Shown here one piece after another: positions 1 to 6,503 of a stretch of 7,176 bases of DNA; within the stretch, counting starts at the first letter, position 1, and every line of letters starts with the position of its first letter. Source of the DNA: Hyphomicrobiales bacterium (GTDB lineage Bacteria; Pseudomonadota; Alphaproteobacteria; Rhizobiales; JAKIUO01). The stretch is taken from NCBI GenBank assembly GCA_027069645.1, contig JALXEI010000095.1:1-7176 (forward strand), read 5' to 3'. The notes beneath the pieces are model-generated. The model saw only the letters and a program-made list of their open reading frames with translations. It had not been told where the DNA came from and did no database searches. The position numbers and the translations under genes were made by a program.

Positions 1-108
1 ATTATAGACAAAGCCCACCATATGGCGATTGATCACCATCAGGGTCACCAGTATAACCCCGACGGGGGCCATGATGCCGATCCAGAAGAATTTCCTCAGT
101 AAACGCAA
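1..108 (-). CDS. lapA: LapA-domain (DUF1049-like) inner-membrane protein, N-terminal part
   Basis: Only the first 36 codons are present; the gene runs off the left edge. The translation begins LRLLRKFFWIGIMAPVGVIL (first residue read as Met) and continues to an NRHMVGFVYN segment. That is the N-terminus of LapA-domain proteins: a short basic stretch, a hydrophobic membrane segment at about residues 8-26, then an N-R-x-x-V motif. The start is TTG at 108-106. An in-frame TGA lies two codons upstream, so no earlier start is possible, and an AGGA sits 8 bases before the TTG; the next ATG (residue 13) falls inside the membrane segment. Homologues in gammaproteobacteria take part in lipopolysaccharide assembly; the alphaproteobacterial role is less certain. 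A LapA-domain gene directly after ihfB is a common arrangement in this class, which supports the call. It follows ihfB by 72 bases with no clear terminator between, so it is probably co-transcribed. Confidence 0.72.
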   Translation of the reverse strand, partial: MRLLRKFFWIGIMAPVGVILVTLMVINRHMVGFVYN

Positions 109-180
109 TTGTCAGATCCTGTCACTATTACCGGGTCAAATCGAAAGGGAAACTGTCGGCTCGTCCGCCAAAAGACCGGC

Positions 181-477
181 CTATTTTTTTCCCGTATAGT
201 TCCTGTTCAGGCGGCGATGCAAATCCTTGCCGGTTTTAAAGAACGGAATATATTTTTCGTCCACCGGAACCTTCGCGCCGGTGCGCGGATTTCGTGCCAG
301 CCGCGAGGGACGATGCTTGACAGAGAAAGCCCCGAAGCCACGCAATTCGACACGCTTGTTGCGCGCAAGTGTTTCTACAATTTCATTGAGAATGGTATTG
401 ACGATTCGTTCCACATCCTTGTGATAGAGATGGGGATTTGCATCGGCAATTTTCTGCACAAGTTCCGATTTAATCAC
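181..477 (-). CDS. ihfB: Integration host factor subunit beta
   Basis: This 98-residue protein is the beta chain of IHF, the heterodimeric DNA-bending protein used in nucleoid organisation, recombination and sigma-54-type promoter activation. It is full length for the family. It has the helical dimerisation half at about residues 1-42, then the RGFGAFSV turn (46-53) and the DNA-intercalating beta arm with ARNPRTG (61-67), whose Pro64 is the expected wedge residue. The closing PFFKTGKDLHRRLN block (78-91) is typical of HU/IHF. The K-R-V-E-L-R-G sequence and the MIKSEL start favour IHF beta over HU or IHF alpha. The start codon is GTG at 477-475, preceded by GAAAGG at 7-8 bases on the minus strand, a good ribosome site. 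It lies 163 bases after sppA and 72 bases before the LapA gene. The partner gene ihfA is not in the window. Confidence 0.95.
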   Translation of the reverse strand: MIKSELVQKIADANPHLYHKDVERIVNTILNEIVETLARNKRVELRGFGAFSVKHRPSRLARNPRTGAKVPVDEKYIPFFKTGKDLHRRLNRNYTGKK

Positions 478-640
478 AACGATACCTTTCCAGTATAAAG
501 GCCGGGTTCAGGGATTAAAAAACTGCCTCGACCGGTTTCGATAACTGCCGGCATGATCAAATCCCCTGCTGACCAAAGACTATCAGGGACCCGGACATAT
601 TTCCAGCCTTTCGCATCGACCTGCATAAAAAAACCGAAAT
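478..640 (-). other. sppA-ihfB intergenic region
   Basis: This 163-base gap probably holds the ihfB promoter, but I cannot pick out a good -35/-10 pair. A TATACT-like box close to the GTG would start transcription inside the ribosome site, so it is unlikely to be the promoter. On the minus strand a run of seven T follows the sppA stop by a few bases (about 626-632), with only weak hairpins before it, such as CGATC-AGGG-GATCG at the end of sppA; a weak terminator is possible. An open frame of about 50 codons crosses the gap from an ATG near 625 and runs into the ihfB start, but it lacks a ribosome site and coding character. Confidence 0.4.
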
Positions 641-1639
641 CTATTTCCCGATCCCCTGATCGAACGAGGGCATTTGCCAGACAGACATCAGTCCATTCGA
701 GGGATTTCCCGACAAGCCGCCACGACGTGAAAGAAGTGCGCTTCCACCGTTCAACAGGGATGAAAACCACCCAAGTCCCTGCACATCGGAAAAACGGTTC
801 GCCAGCGCCGCAAGAGGGCTGAAATAGTTTTCCCGTTTGACCTTGCGCCGCAAAACCGGCAGATCCTTTTCTATTTTTTTCACCTTTTCCAGCCATGCGA
901 CCGCCTCGTCCTCGCCGCCGATTTCATCCGCAAGACCATATTTTACCGCCTGGCGACCGGTATAGACCCGCCCTTCTTTCAGTCCCGGGACATCGACAGG
1001 ACTGATTTTGCGGCGTGTTGCAACAAGATTGAGAAACCATTTAAAGGTATCGGCCACCAGTTCCTTCATCGGCGCCAGTTCCTTTTCATTCGCCTTTTTA
1101 AAAGGCGTCGGGGTGGCTTTGAGCCTGCCGCTTTTCAGTTCTTCCATATTGACCCCGAGCTTGCCCAGCAGGCCGCTCATGTCCGGCCACTGCACGATAA
1201 CGCCCACCGAACCGGTGATTGAACTGCCGCGGGTGACAATATGATCGGCAGCAATCCCGGCCATATAGGCGGCGCTGGCCGCCACCGTTCCAAACACCGC
1301 CACAACCGGCTTTTCCCCGGCCAGCTTGCGAATATGCTGATAGAGGGCCTCGCCGCCCGTGGTTGTGCCACCGGGGCTGTTGATCCGCAATATGACGGCT
1401 TTGACCCGCTCATCCTCTCGAAGATCACGCAGAAGTTTTTGCTGCTCCCCATCATCAAGGATCATGCCGGATATGCTGACGCGGGCAATATGGTCCGAAT
1501 GGACCGTACCGCTGCCACCGCCACGAACCACCATAATGAACAGGGCCAGCAGACCGGCTGCGACCGCCACCACGCGCCAGAAGGTCAGGCGGCGGCGCAC
1601 CTCGCGACGTTCAACCAGCATTTCACGATCAACGGCCAT
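641..1639 (-). CDS. sppA: Signal peptide peptidase SppA, short 36K type (S49 family)
   Basis: The 332-residue product is a membrane-anchored serine protease that cuts leftover signal peptides and other membrane fragments. Residues 1-18 are charged (RREVRRR), followed by one hydrophobic anchor at about 19-38, with the protease domain predicted on the periplasmic side. The S49 core is clear: RINSPGG (85-91), the nucleophile Ser122 in VAASAAYMAG, the GSSITGSVGVI block (138-148), and the general base Lys174 in SGRLKATP. The Ser-Lys distance of 52 residues equals that known for Bacillus subtilis SppA (Ser147/Lys199), so it is the single-domain form, not the 67-kDa tandem form. The C-terminal ~60 residues are variable. 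The ATG start has GGGGA about 5 bases upstream. It stands between rpsA, from which a strong terminator separates it, and ihfB, so it probably has its own promoter in 1640-1715, although no convincing box pair is visible. Confidence 0.93.
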   Translation of the reverse strand: MAVDREMLVERREVRRRLTFWRVVAVAAGLLALFIMVVRGGGSGTVHSDHIARVSISGMILDDGEQQKLLRDLREDERVKAVILRINSPGGTTTGGEALYQHIRKLAGEKPVVAVFGTVAASAAYMAGIAADHIVTRGSSITGSVGVIVQWPDMSGLLGKLGVNMEELKSGRLKATPTPFKKANEKELAPMKELVADTFKWFLNLVATRRKISPVDVPGLKEGRVYTGRQAVKYGLADEIGGEDEAVAWLEKVKKIEKDLPVLRRKVKRENYFSPLAALANRFSDVQGLGWFSSLLNGGSALLSRRGGLSGNPSNGLMSVWQMPSFDQGIGK

Positions 1640-1711
1640 ATCTTCCCCTGCCTGCCTGCCATTCAGCTTCCGTTTTCCGCTGTTTCCAATGCGCCGGAAA
1701 CGGACTGCCGT

Positions 1712-1757
1712 ACCTTAAAACAAACAGGCCCCGCACACAATATGGTGCGGGGCCTGT
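1712..1757 (-). terminator. Intrinsic terminator of rpsA
   Basis: There is a perfect 13-bp inverted repeat, arms 1724-1736 (ACAGGCCCCGCAC) and 1745-1757 (GTGCGGGGCCTGT), with an 8-base loop. Read on the minus strand, the GC-rich stem is followed at once by TTTGTTTTAA; read on the plus strand the stem is followed by GAAACG, so it works leftward. It begins 24 bases after the rpsA stop codon and ends 72 bases before the sppA start, separating the two transcription units. Confidence 0.93.
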
Positions 1758-1781
1758 GAAACGTCTGCAAAAAGACCGGCG

Positions 1782-3518
1782 CTAGTCCTTGGCCTTCTCC
1801 TCGCTGCTGCCTTCTTTCTTGCCAAGTGCGGCACCCAGAATATCACCAAGTGAAGCACCGCTGTCCGAGGAACCATATTCGGCCACGGCTTTTTTCTCTT
1901 CGGAAATTTCCAGTGCCTTGATCGACAGGTTCATCTTGCGGTTGTTTTTGTCGATATTGGTCACAGCCGCATCAACCTTGTCACCGATATTGAACCGTTC
2001 CGGACGCTGCTCGGAACGTTCCCTCGACAAATCGGCGCGACGGATAAAGGCTTTGAAGTCGCTGTCGGCAATCTTCACATCAAGACCTCCGTCCTTGACA
2101 TCAACCACTTCACAGGTCACGGCATCGCCCTTTCTGATACCGGCAACACTTTCGAACGGATCGCCATCAAGCTGCTTGATCCCGAGGGAAATACGCTCCT
2201 TGTCAGGATCCACATCCAGAACAACGGCTTTCACCATGTCGCCCTTGGTATATTCCTTGATGGCTTCTTCTCCCGGACGGTTCCAGTCGAGATCGGAAAG
2301 ATGCACCATGCCGTCGATATGACCATCGAGACCGATGAACATGCCAAATTCGGTAATATTGCGAATTTGTCCCTCGATTTCGGTCCCTTTGGGATATTTG
2401 CTGGCAAAGCTGTTCCAGGGATTTTCCTGACACTGCTTGATGCCCAGCGAAATCCGCCGTTTGTCGGGATCAACCGCCAGCACTTCCACTTCCAGTTCTT
2501 CACTGGTGGACACCAGTTTGCCCGGATGAATATTCTTGCGAACCCAGCTCATTTCAGAGACATGCACCAGCCCCTCGACACCGGCCTGCAATTCGATGAA
2601 AGCACCGTAATCGGTGATATTGGTGACTTTCCCTGTCAAACGGGTACCGATGGGGAAGCGTTCGGCAACACCATTCCAGGGATCCTGCTCAAGCTGCTTG
2701 ATGCCGAGGCTGACGCGCTGGTTTTCCGGGTTGATGCGCAGGATCTGCACCTTGACATTATCGCCCACGGAAATGATTTCGCTGGGATGATTGACCCGGC
2801 GCCAGGCCATATCGGTGACATGCAACAGGCCGTCAATGCCGCCAAGATCGATGAACGCACCATAATCGGTGATATTCTTGACCACGCCTTCGGTAACCTG
2901 CCCTTCTTCAAGACGGGCGACAACTTCCGAACGCTGCTCGGCGCGCGTTTCTTCCAGAACGGAACGACGCGAAACGACAATATTGCCGCGCCGCTTGTCC
3001 ATTTTCAGAATTTCAAAAGGCTGCGGCTGGTTCATCAGAGGCGTAATATCGCGAATGGGGCGCACGTCCACCTGGGAGCCAGGCAAGAATGCCGATGCCC
3101 CGTCGAGATCGACCATAAAGCCGCCCTTGACTTTCGAGAAAATAAATCCCTCGACCTTTTCGCCTGCCTCAAACTGTTTCTCAAGGCGTATCCAGCTTTC
3201 TTCACGCCGGGCCTTTTCACGTGACAATTGCGCGTCTCCAAGAGCATTTTCAATACGCTCCAGATAGACCTCCACCTTGTCACCAATATTGATTTCCGGC
3301 TCCTTGCTGCCGGGCGTGGCAAATTCCTTCCAGGGAACGCGACCTTCGGTTTTGAGGCCCACATCAATAACCACGAGGTCTTTTTCAAGGCCGACCACAG
3401 TGCCTTCTACAACCTGCCCCTCCATCATGTCATCGGCGCCGAACGTCTCGTTCAGCATGGCTTCGAAATCATCTCTGGAAGGGTTCATTGACCCATTGGT
3501 CCCGGGTTGTGTTGTCAT
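1782..3518 (-). CDS. rpsA: 30S ribosomal protein S1
   Basis: S1 holds mRNA on the 30S subunit and is needed to start translation on most messages, especially structured ones or those with weak ribosome sites. The 578-residue protein has six S1 (OB-fold) repeats at about residues 34-101, 118-185, 206-274, 291-361, 378-448 and 462-534. The first two are the divergent ribosome-binding pair. Repeats 3 and 4 carry the typical NITDYGAFIDL/NITDYGAFIEL strands with LLHVTDMAW and LVHVSEMSW; repeat 5 has NITEFGMFIGL. The tail 550-578 (SLGDILGAALGKKEG and following) resembles other alphaproteobacterial S1 proteins. The ATG at 3518 is chosen because AGGA lies about 10 bases upstream. The second ATG (residue 11, MNPSRDDFE) matches the start of many S1 homologues but has no ribosome site, so the first ten residues may be a short extension. 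It lies downstream of aroA-cmk, as in many proteobacteria, after a 331-base leader. Confidence 0.97.
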   Translation of the reverse strand: MTTQPGTNGSMNPSRDDFEAMLNETFGADDMMEGQVVEGTVVGLEKDLVVIDVGLKTEGRVPWKEFATPGSKEPEINIGDKVEVYLERIENALGDAQLSREKARREESWIRLEKQFEAGEKVEGFIFSKVKGGFMVDLDGASAFLPGSQVDVRPIRDITPLMNQPQPFEILKMDKRRGNIVVSRRSVLEETRAEQRSEVVARLEEGQVTEGVVKNITDYGAFIDLGGIDGLLHVTDMAWRRVNHPSEIISVGDNVKVQILRINPENQRVSLGIKQLEQDPWNGVAERFPIGTRLTGKVTNITDYGAFIELQAGVEGLVHVSEMSWVRKNIHPGKLVSTSEELEVEVLAVDPDKRRISLGIKQCQENPWNSFASKYPKGTEIEGQIRNITEFGMFIGLDGHIDGMVHLSDLDWNRPGEEAIKEYTKGDMVKAVVLDVDPDKERISLGIKQLDGDPFESVAGIRKGDAVTCEVVDVKDGGLDVKIADSDFKAFIRRADLSRERSEQRPERFNIGDKVDAAVTNIDKNNRKMNLSIKALEISEEKKAVAEYGSSDSGASLGDILGAALGKKEGSSEEKAKD

Positions 3519-3849
3519 CAGGTTTGTTTCCTAAACTATGGACCTGCCCGAACCGATTTTATATCGGCGCCCGATACATCGCTTTTGCGGTGTTGCGTAT
3601 CGGATCCAGGGGCGAGGTCCGCTCGCTTTGTCTGGTGTTAAAAGGAACAGGCAATGGCTCCGCCATCCGGCAACGGGGCCCTGCCTGACAGGAACCCGCC
3701 CGGATTTTCGGCAAAACCGTTACTTGCGGTTTATTCGATCCGTAGAAACTGCGGCAGGACCCGAACGAAGATCAGGGAGCGCATGCCCGCAGTTCCCCCA
3801 TTCCGTCATAAAACAGGGAATTATGCAAACAAAAAACGGGCGGGAGGAC
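3519..3849 (-). promoter_or_regulatory. Structured rpsA 5' leader / cmk-rpsA intergenic region
   Basis: This 331-base gap holds no credible gene. It carries several inverted repeats: CCGAT-5-ATCGG at 3553-3567; CCGATAC/GTATCGG at 3571-3577 and 3597-3603, enclosing CGC-TTTT-GCG at 3580-3589; CAGGCA/TGCCTG at 3648-3653 and 3682-3687, enclosing ATGGC-TCC-GCCAT at 3654-3666; and AAACCG-7-CGGTTT at 3714-3732. The hairpins cluster in the part nearest the rpsA start, as expected of a long folded leader. S1 represses its own translation through a folded leader in gammaproteobacteria; a like role here is inference. The rpsA promoter probably lies in the distal half (about 3730-3830). The best pair on the minus strand, TTGTTT and TATGAC with 16-base spacing, is weak. 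Confidence 0.4.
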
Positions 3850-3867
3850 TTAATCCGTCTTCCCACC
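3831..3867 (-). terminator. Probable intrinsic terminator of cmk
   Basis: On the minus strand GGTGGGA (3867-3861, inside the last codons of cmk) pairs with TCCCGCC (3845-3839), seven pairs including one G-U, across a 15-base loop that spans the stop codon. CGTTTTTTG follows directly (3838-3830). The stem is moderate and the loop large, so read-through into rpsA is likely to some degree. Confidence 0.5.
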
Positions 3868-4491
3868 TGCCCCGAGAACCGTTTCGATGAGTTCAATTGC
3901 AGCTCTACAGGCCCCTTCTATATCCAGGTTTGTTGTATCAAGCAAGTGTGCATCTTCAGCCGCCAGCAAAGGCGCCTCCACGCGGGAGCGATCCCGGGCA
4001 TCACGCTTTTGCAAATCGGCCAGTACCTGCTGTTCCGTTATGGCCGGATCCGTCTGCCGCAGTTCCAGGAAACGCCGCCGGGCCCGCACTTCCACCGCCG
4101 CCTTTATGAACAGTTTCACATCCGCCTGCGGACAGACAACCGTGCCGATATCGCGCCCGTCAAGCACAGCACCGCCGGGTCGGTTTGCAAAGCGGCGCTG
4201 ATAATCCAGCAGGGCGGCCCGCACATCGGCGATCGGTGCCACCTTGCTGGCCGCTTCCCCGATCCCCGGATCGCGCAAATGCGGATCATCCAGACTGTCC
4301 GGATCGATATTTTGTGCCGCTTTTACAGCCTCGTCAGCATTTTGCAAATCGCCGCCCCTTGCAAGAAGATCACGGGCCGTTGCCCGATAGAGCGCCCCGG
4401 TATCCAGAAAGGGAATACCAAAATGACGGGCGATATTTTTCGCCAGCGTCCCCTTTCCCGAGGCTGCCGGACCGTCCACCGCAATGATCAT
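3850..4491 (-). CDS. cmk: Cytidylate (CMP/dCMP) kinase
   Basis: This cytoplasmic enzyme phosphorylates CMP and dCMP with ATP to CDP and dCDP, recycling pyrimidines for RNA and DNA. At 213 residues it is of normal length. The Walker A loop GPAASGKGT is at residues 7-15. FLDTGALYRATAR (28-40) holds the conserved DTG and YR of the nucleotide-binding region. LDGRDIGTVV (110-119) is the CMP-kinase signature that binds the nucleotide monophosphate, and QKRDARDRSR (161-170) is the arginine-rich lid. The typical insert between about 45 and 95 is present. The ATG at 4491 has a strong AAGGGG about 6 bases upstream, and the stop lies in the probable terminator stem. It follows aroA by 27 bases, so the two should be one operon; cmk between aroA and rpsA is a widely conserved order. 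Confidence 0.96.
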   Translation of the reverse strand: MIIAVDGPAASGKGTLAKNIARHFGIPFLDTGALYRATARDLLARGGDLQNADEAVKAAQNIDPDSLDDPHLRDPGIGEAASKVAPIADVRAALLDYQRRFANRPGGAVLDGRDIGTVVCPQADVKLFIKAAVEVRARRRFLELRQTDPAITEQQVLADLQKRDARDRSRVEAPLLAAEDAHLLDTTNLDIEGACRAAIELIETVLGAGGKTD

Positions 4492-4518
4492 GCTCTCCCC
4501 CTTTTCCCGGCCTGCTTC

Positions 4519-5856
4519 TCAAAGCTCTTCAAACGCGGCACCAAGCCCTCGCATCAAATCGAGAAAGCCCGGGAAACTTGTTTCTGTCATGGAAACATCA
4601 TCCACCTCGACAGGCTGTTTGCTGCCAAGACCAAGGGTCAGGAATGACATGGCGATGCGATGATCCATGCATGTGGAGACCCTGCCGCCACCGCGCACCC
4701 GGCCCCCCGTCCCTTCAACGACCAGCGCATCGCCGTCAATACGGGACGTGACGCCAACAGCATCCAGTCCGGCCTTTGTCGCCGCCAGCCGGTCACTTTC
4801 CTTGACCCGCAATTCCGCCAGCCCCTCCATGCGCATTGTGCCACTGGCAAAAGCCGAGAGGGCGGCCAGCATCGGATATTCATCAATCATCGAAGGCGCG
4901 CGCCCTGGCGGTACAACCACCCCTTTCAGCGGGCTGTACCTGACACGAATATCCGCCACCGGCTCGCCCGCGGCATCGCGCTCATTCTCAAAGGACAGAT
5001 CTGCGCCCATTTCCCGCAATGTTGTATAAAAACCGGTACGGGTCGGATTAATGAGCACATTTTCAACCAGCAGTTCCGAACCGGGCACAATCAATGCCCC
5101 GGCAATCAGAAAGGCCGCCGAACTCGGATCGCCCGGAACGACAACCTCGCACCCCGTCAGTTCGGCATGCCCCCCGACCGTGATCTGACGCCCGCCGCCC
5201 GCAATTTCCGAAACATCAACATGCGCTCCGAAATGGCGCATCATGCGCTCGCTGTGATCCCTTGTCGGCTTTGGTTCGATGATGACGGTTTGTCCCGGCG
5301 CGTGCAATCCGGCCAGCATGATGGCCGATTTGACCTGCGCACTGGCCACCGGCAGTTCATAACGGATCGGCACGAGATCACAGCTCCCCTGCACCTCAAG
5401 CGGCAACACATCTCCGTTTTCGCCCGTTACCTGCAAGCCCATCTGTTTGAGCGGCGTCAATACGCGGCCCATCGGCCGGGACGACAGGGAGCGGTCGCCT
5501 GTCAGCCGCACTTTCATGTCATGACCGGCTATGACCCCCGTCATCAACCGCACGGCGGTTCCCGAATTGCCAAAATCAAGAGCCTTGCCGGGCTGTCGCA
5601 AGCCACCTGTTCCGCGCCCTGTCACATGCCAGTGGTCGGCCTTTTCCTCTATTTCGGCACCCATTTCGCCGAGCGCCCGGGCCGTTGCCAGAACATCACC
5701 CGATTGCAGCAGGCCGGTAATCCGGGTGCACCCGTCTGCCAGTGCGCCCAGAATGAGCGCGCGATGCGAAATGCTTTTGTCTCCTGGCACGAAGACCGTC
5801 CCCGAAAGGCGCGATGTCTGTCCTGTCCGTACCGGCCTTGCATCATTATGGCTCAT
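4519..5856 (-). CDS. aroA: 3-phosphoshikimate 1-carboxyvinyltransferase (EPSP synthase, class II-like)
   Basis: AroA joins phosphoenolpyruvate to shikimate-3-phosphate, the sixth step of the shikimate pathway to aromatic amino acids. The 445-residue protein is complete. GDKSISHRALILGALADG begins at residue 25 with Lys27; FGNSGTAVRLMTG is at 95-107; RPMGRVL at 127-133; ASAQVKSAIMLAGL at 171-184; TRDHSERMM at 198-206; PGDPSSAAF at 241-249; NPTRTGF at 270-276; PSMIDEYPMLAA at 321-332; ELRVKESDRLA at 348-358; and MDHRIAMSF at 397-405. The wording of the RDHSE, GDPSSAAF and NPTRTG blocks resembles the class II (Agrobacterium CP4) branch. The residue matching E. coli Gly96 is Gly99, not the Ala of CP4. 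The open frame continues upstream to 6552, but homology begins only near MSHNDARPV, with GGGG 5 bases before this ATG, so 5856 is the start; the site is weak. It is first in the aroA-cmk unit. Confidence 0.96.
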   Translation of the reverse strand: MSHNDARPVRTGQTSRLSGTVFVPGDKSISHRALILGALADGCTRITGLLQSGDVLATARALGEMGAEIEEKADHWHVTGRGTGGLRQPGKALDFGNSGTAVRLMTGVIAGHDMKVRLTGDRSLSSRPMGRVLTPLKQMGLQVTGENGDVLPLEVQGSCDLVPIRYELPVASAQVKSAIMLAGLHAPGQTVIIEPKPTRDHSERMMRHFGAHVDVSEIAGGGRQITVGGHAELTGCEVVVPGDPSSAAFLIAGALIVPGSELLVENVLINPTRTGFYTTLREMGADLSFENERDAAGEPVADIRVRYSPLKGVVVPPGRAPSMIDEYPMLAALSAFASGTMRMEGLAELRVKESDRLAATKAGLDAVGVTSRIDGDALVVEGTGGRVRGGGRVSTCMDHRIAMSFLTLGLGSKQPVEVDDVSMTETSFPGFLDLMRGLGAAFEEL

Positions 5857-5924
5857 GATAACCCCGTCATTTCCCGCCGGTTCTGCCTGTTTTTCCGTTT
5901 CCGGGTAAAAAATTTGCGGCGCGC

Positions 5925-5974
5925 TGTCAATTTTGACAATTCCTTTTGACACCGGCGGCGCATCATGGCAATGC
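5925..5974. promoter_or_regulatory. Divergent promoter region between aroA and the FYDLN-acid gene
   Basis: The 159-base divergent gap contains TGTCAA-TT-TTGACA (5925-5938), giving one perfect TTGACA on each strand, and a second plus-strand TTGACA at 5946-5951; the plus-strand copies are a direct repeat of TTTTGACA 13 bases apart. For the plus-strand gene, TTGACA at 5946 with 17-base spacing meets CAATGC (5969-5974), a poor -10, giving a start near 5981. For aroA, no good -10 follows the minus-strand TTGACA. The boxes are clear but their use as promoters, or as an operator, is inferred. Confidence 0.4.
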
Positions 5975-6015
5975 ATCTTTTTCCAGACCATGTGAGAAAT
6001 CCGGAGAATTCGCCA

Positions 6016-6420
6016 ATGTCGAGCAAAGCTGCGCGTGGGACCAAACGAACCTGTCAGGGCTGTGGAGCCCGATTTTACGATCTCAACAGGGATCCGATCA
6101 TCTGCCCCATGTGCGAGGTGGAATTTAAAATCGCCAATCCCGCCGGAGAAAAAGCCGCAAAGGACAAGGCGAGGGAAGAAGAGGAACTTGCCGCCGCCGA
6201 AAAGGCCGCCCTCAAGGCCAAGGAAGCAAGTGAAATGACCGATATTGATCCCGATCTCGCCGCTGTCGAGGATGAAGACCTGGCCGATATAGACATCGAC
6301 GATGATGCCACAGATGACAGCAGCGACACCACCGACGCCTTTCTCCCCGATGTGGTCGAGGGCGAGGATGACGTGACCGAAATCATCGGGGACAACAAGC
6401 CCAGAGTCGAGGACGAATAA
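6016..6420 (+). CDS. FYDLN-acid family (TIGR02300-type) zinc-ribbon protein
   Basis: The 134-residue product has two parts. Residues 1-40 hold two Cys pairs, Cys13/Cys16 and Cys30/Cys33, flanking the motif GARFYDLNRDPIICPMC: a small zinc ribbon with the name-giving FYDLN. Residues 41-75 are Lys/Glu/Ala-rich and probably helical or coiled coil (EKAAKDKAREEEELAAAEKA). From about 80 to the end the chain is very acidic, Asp/Glu-rich with Ser/Thr, and probably disordered; there is no signal peptide or membrane segment, so it should be cytoplasmic. The family is widespread in alphaproteobacteria and its function is unknown. The start at 6016 is chosen because GGAG lies 9 bases upstream and the family begins at MSSKAARGTKR; an in-frame ATG at 5965 would overlap the promoter region. 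It is divergent from aroA and upstream of tRNA-Ala, a position seen in other alphaproteobacteria. Confidence 0.88.
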   Translation: MSSKAARGTKRTCQGCGARFYDLNRDPIICPMCEVEFKIANPAGEKAAKDKAREEEELAAAEKAALKAKEASEMTDIDPDLAAVEDEDLADIDIDDDATDDSSDTTDAFLPDVVEGEDDVTEIIGDNKPRVEDE

Positions 6421-6475
6421 CCGGATCACGCACATAATAAACAACCGCGCAAATCGAAACAGGCGATTTTTGGTA

Positions 6476-6503
6476 TTGAGTTTTTGTTTGCGGGTGTTAT
6501 ATG
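6476..6503 (+). promoter_or_regulatory. Probable promoter of tRNA-Ala
   Basis: TTGAGT (6476-6481) and TATATG (6498-6503) are spaced by 16 bases, each matching the sigma-70-type consensus at four of six positions. The -10 is followed by a GC-containing TTGCCGC stretch, as in stable-RNA promoters under growth-rate control. Transcription would start near 6510, leaving a 5' leader of about 59 bases for RNase P to remove. The 6-bp inverted repeat TTGCGG/CCGCAA (6488-6493, 6507-6512) surrounds the -10. Just upstream, AAATCG-7-CGATTT (6451-6469) is a weak hairpin that might end the FYDLN-acid transcript. Confidence 0.45.

Noticed and set aside
109..498. 129-codon plus-strand open frame opposite ihfB
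   Set aside because: Antisense to a clear ihfB gene, with no family resemblance.
474..896. 140-codon minus-strand open frame at the sppA end and the sppA-ihfB gap
   Set aside because: Most of it overlaps sppA in another frame, and the part in the gap has no start with a ribosome site.
2301..3224. 307-codon plus-strand open frame opposite rpsA
   Set aside because: It mirrors the repeated S1 domains, with low-complexity repeats reflecting the repeats of rpsA, and has no ribosome site or known domain.
3538..4647. 369-codon plus-strand open frame across the rpsA leader and cmk
   Set aside because: It spans an intergenic region and the antisense of two real genes, with no domain and no ribosome site.
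4660..5949. 429-codon open frame on the plus strand opposite aroA
   Set aside because: The translation is rich in His, Arg, Pro and Gln with no recognisable domain, and it lies wholly opposite a clear gene; it is a mirror frame.
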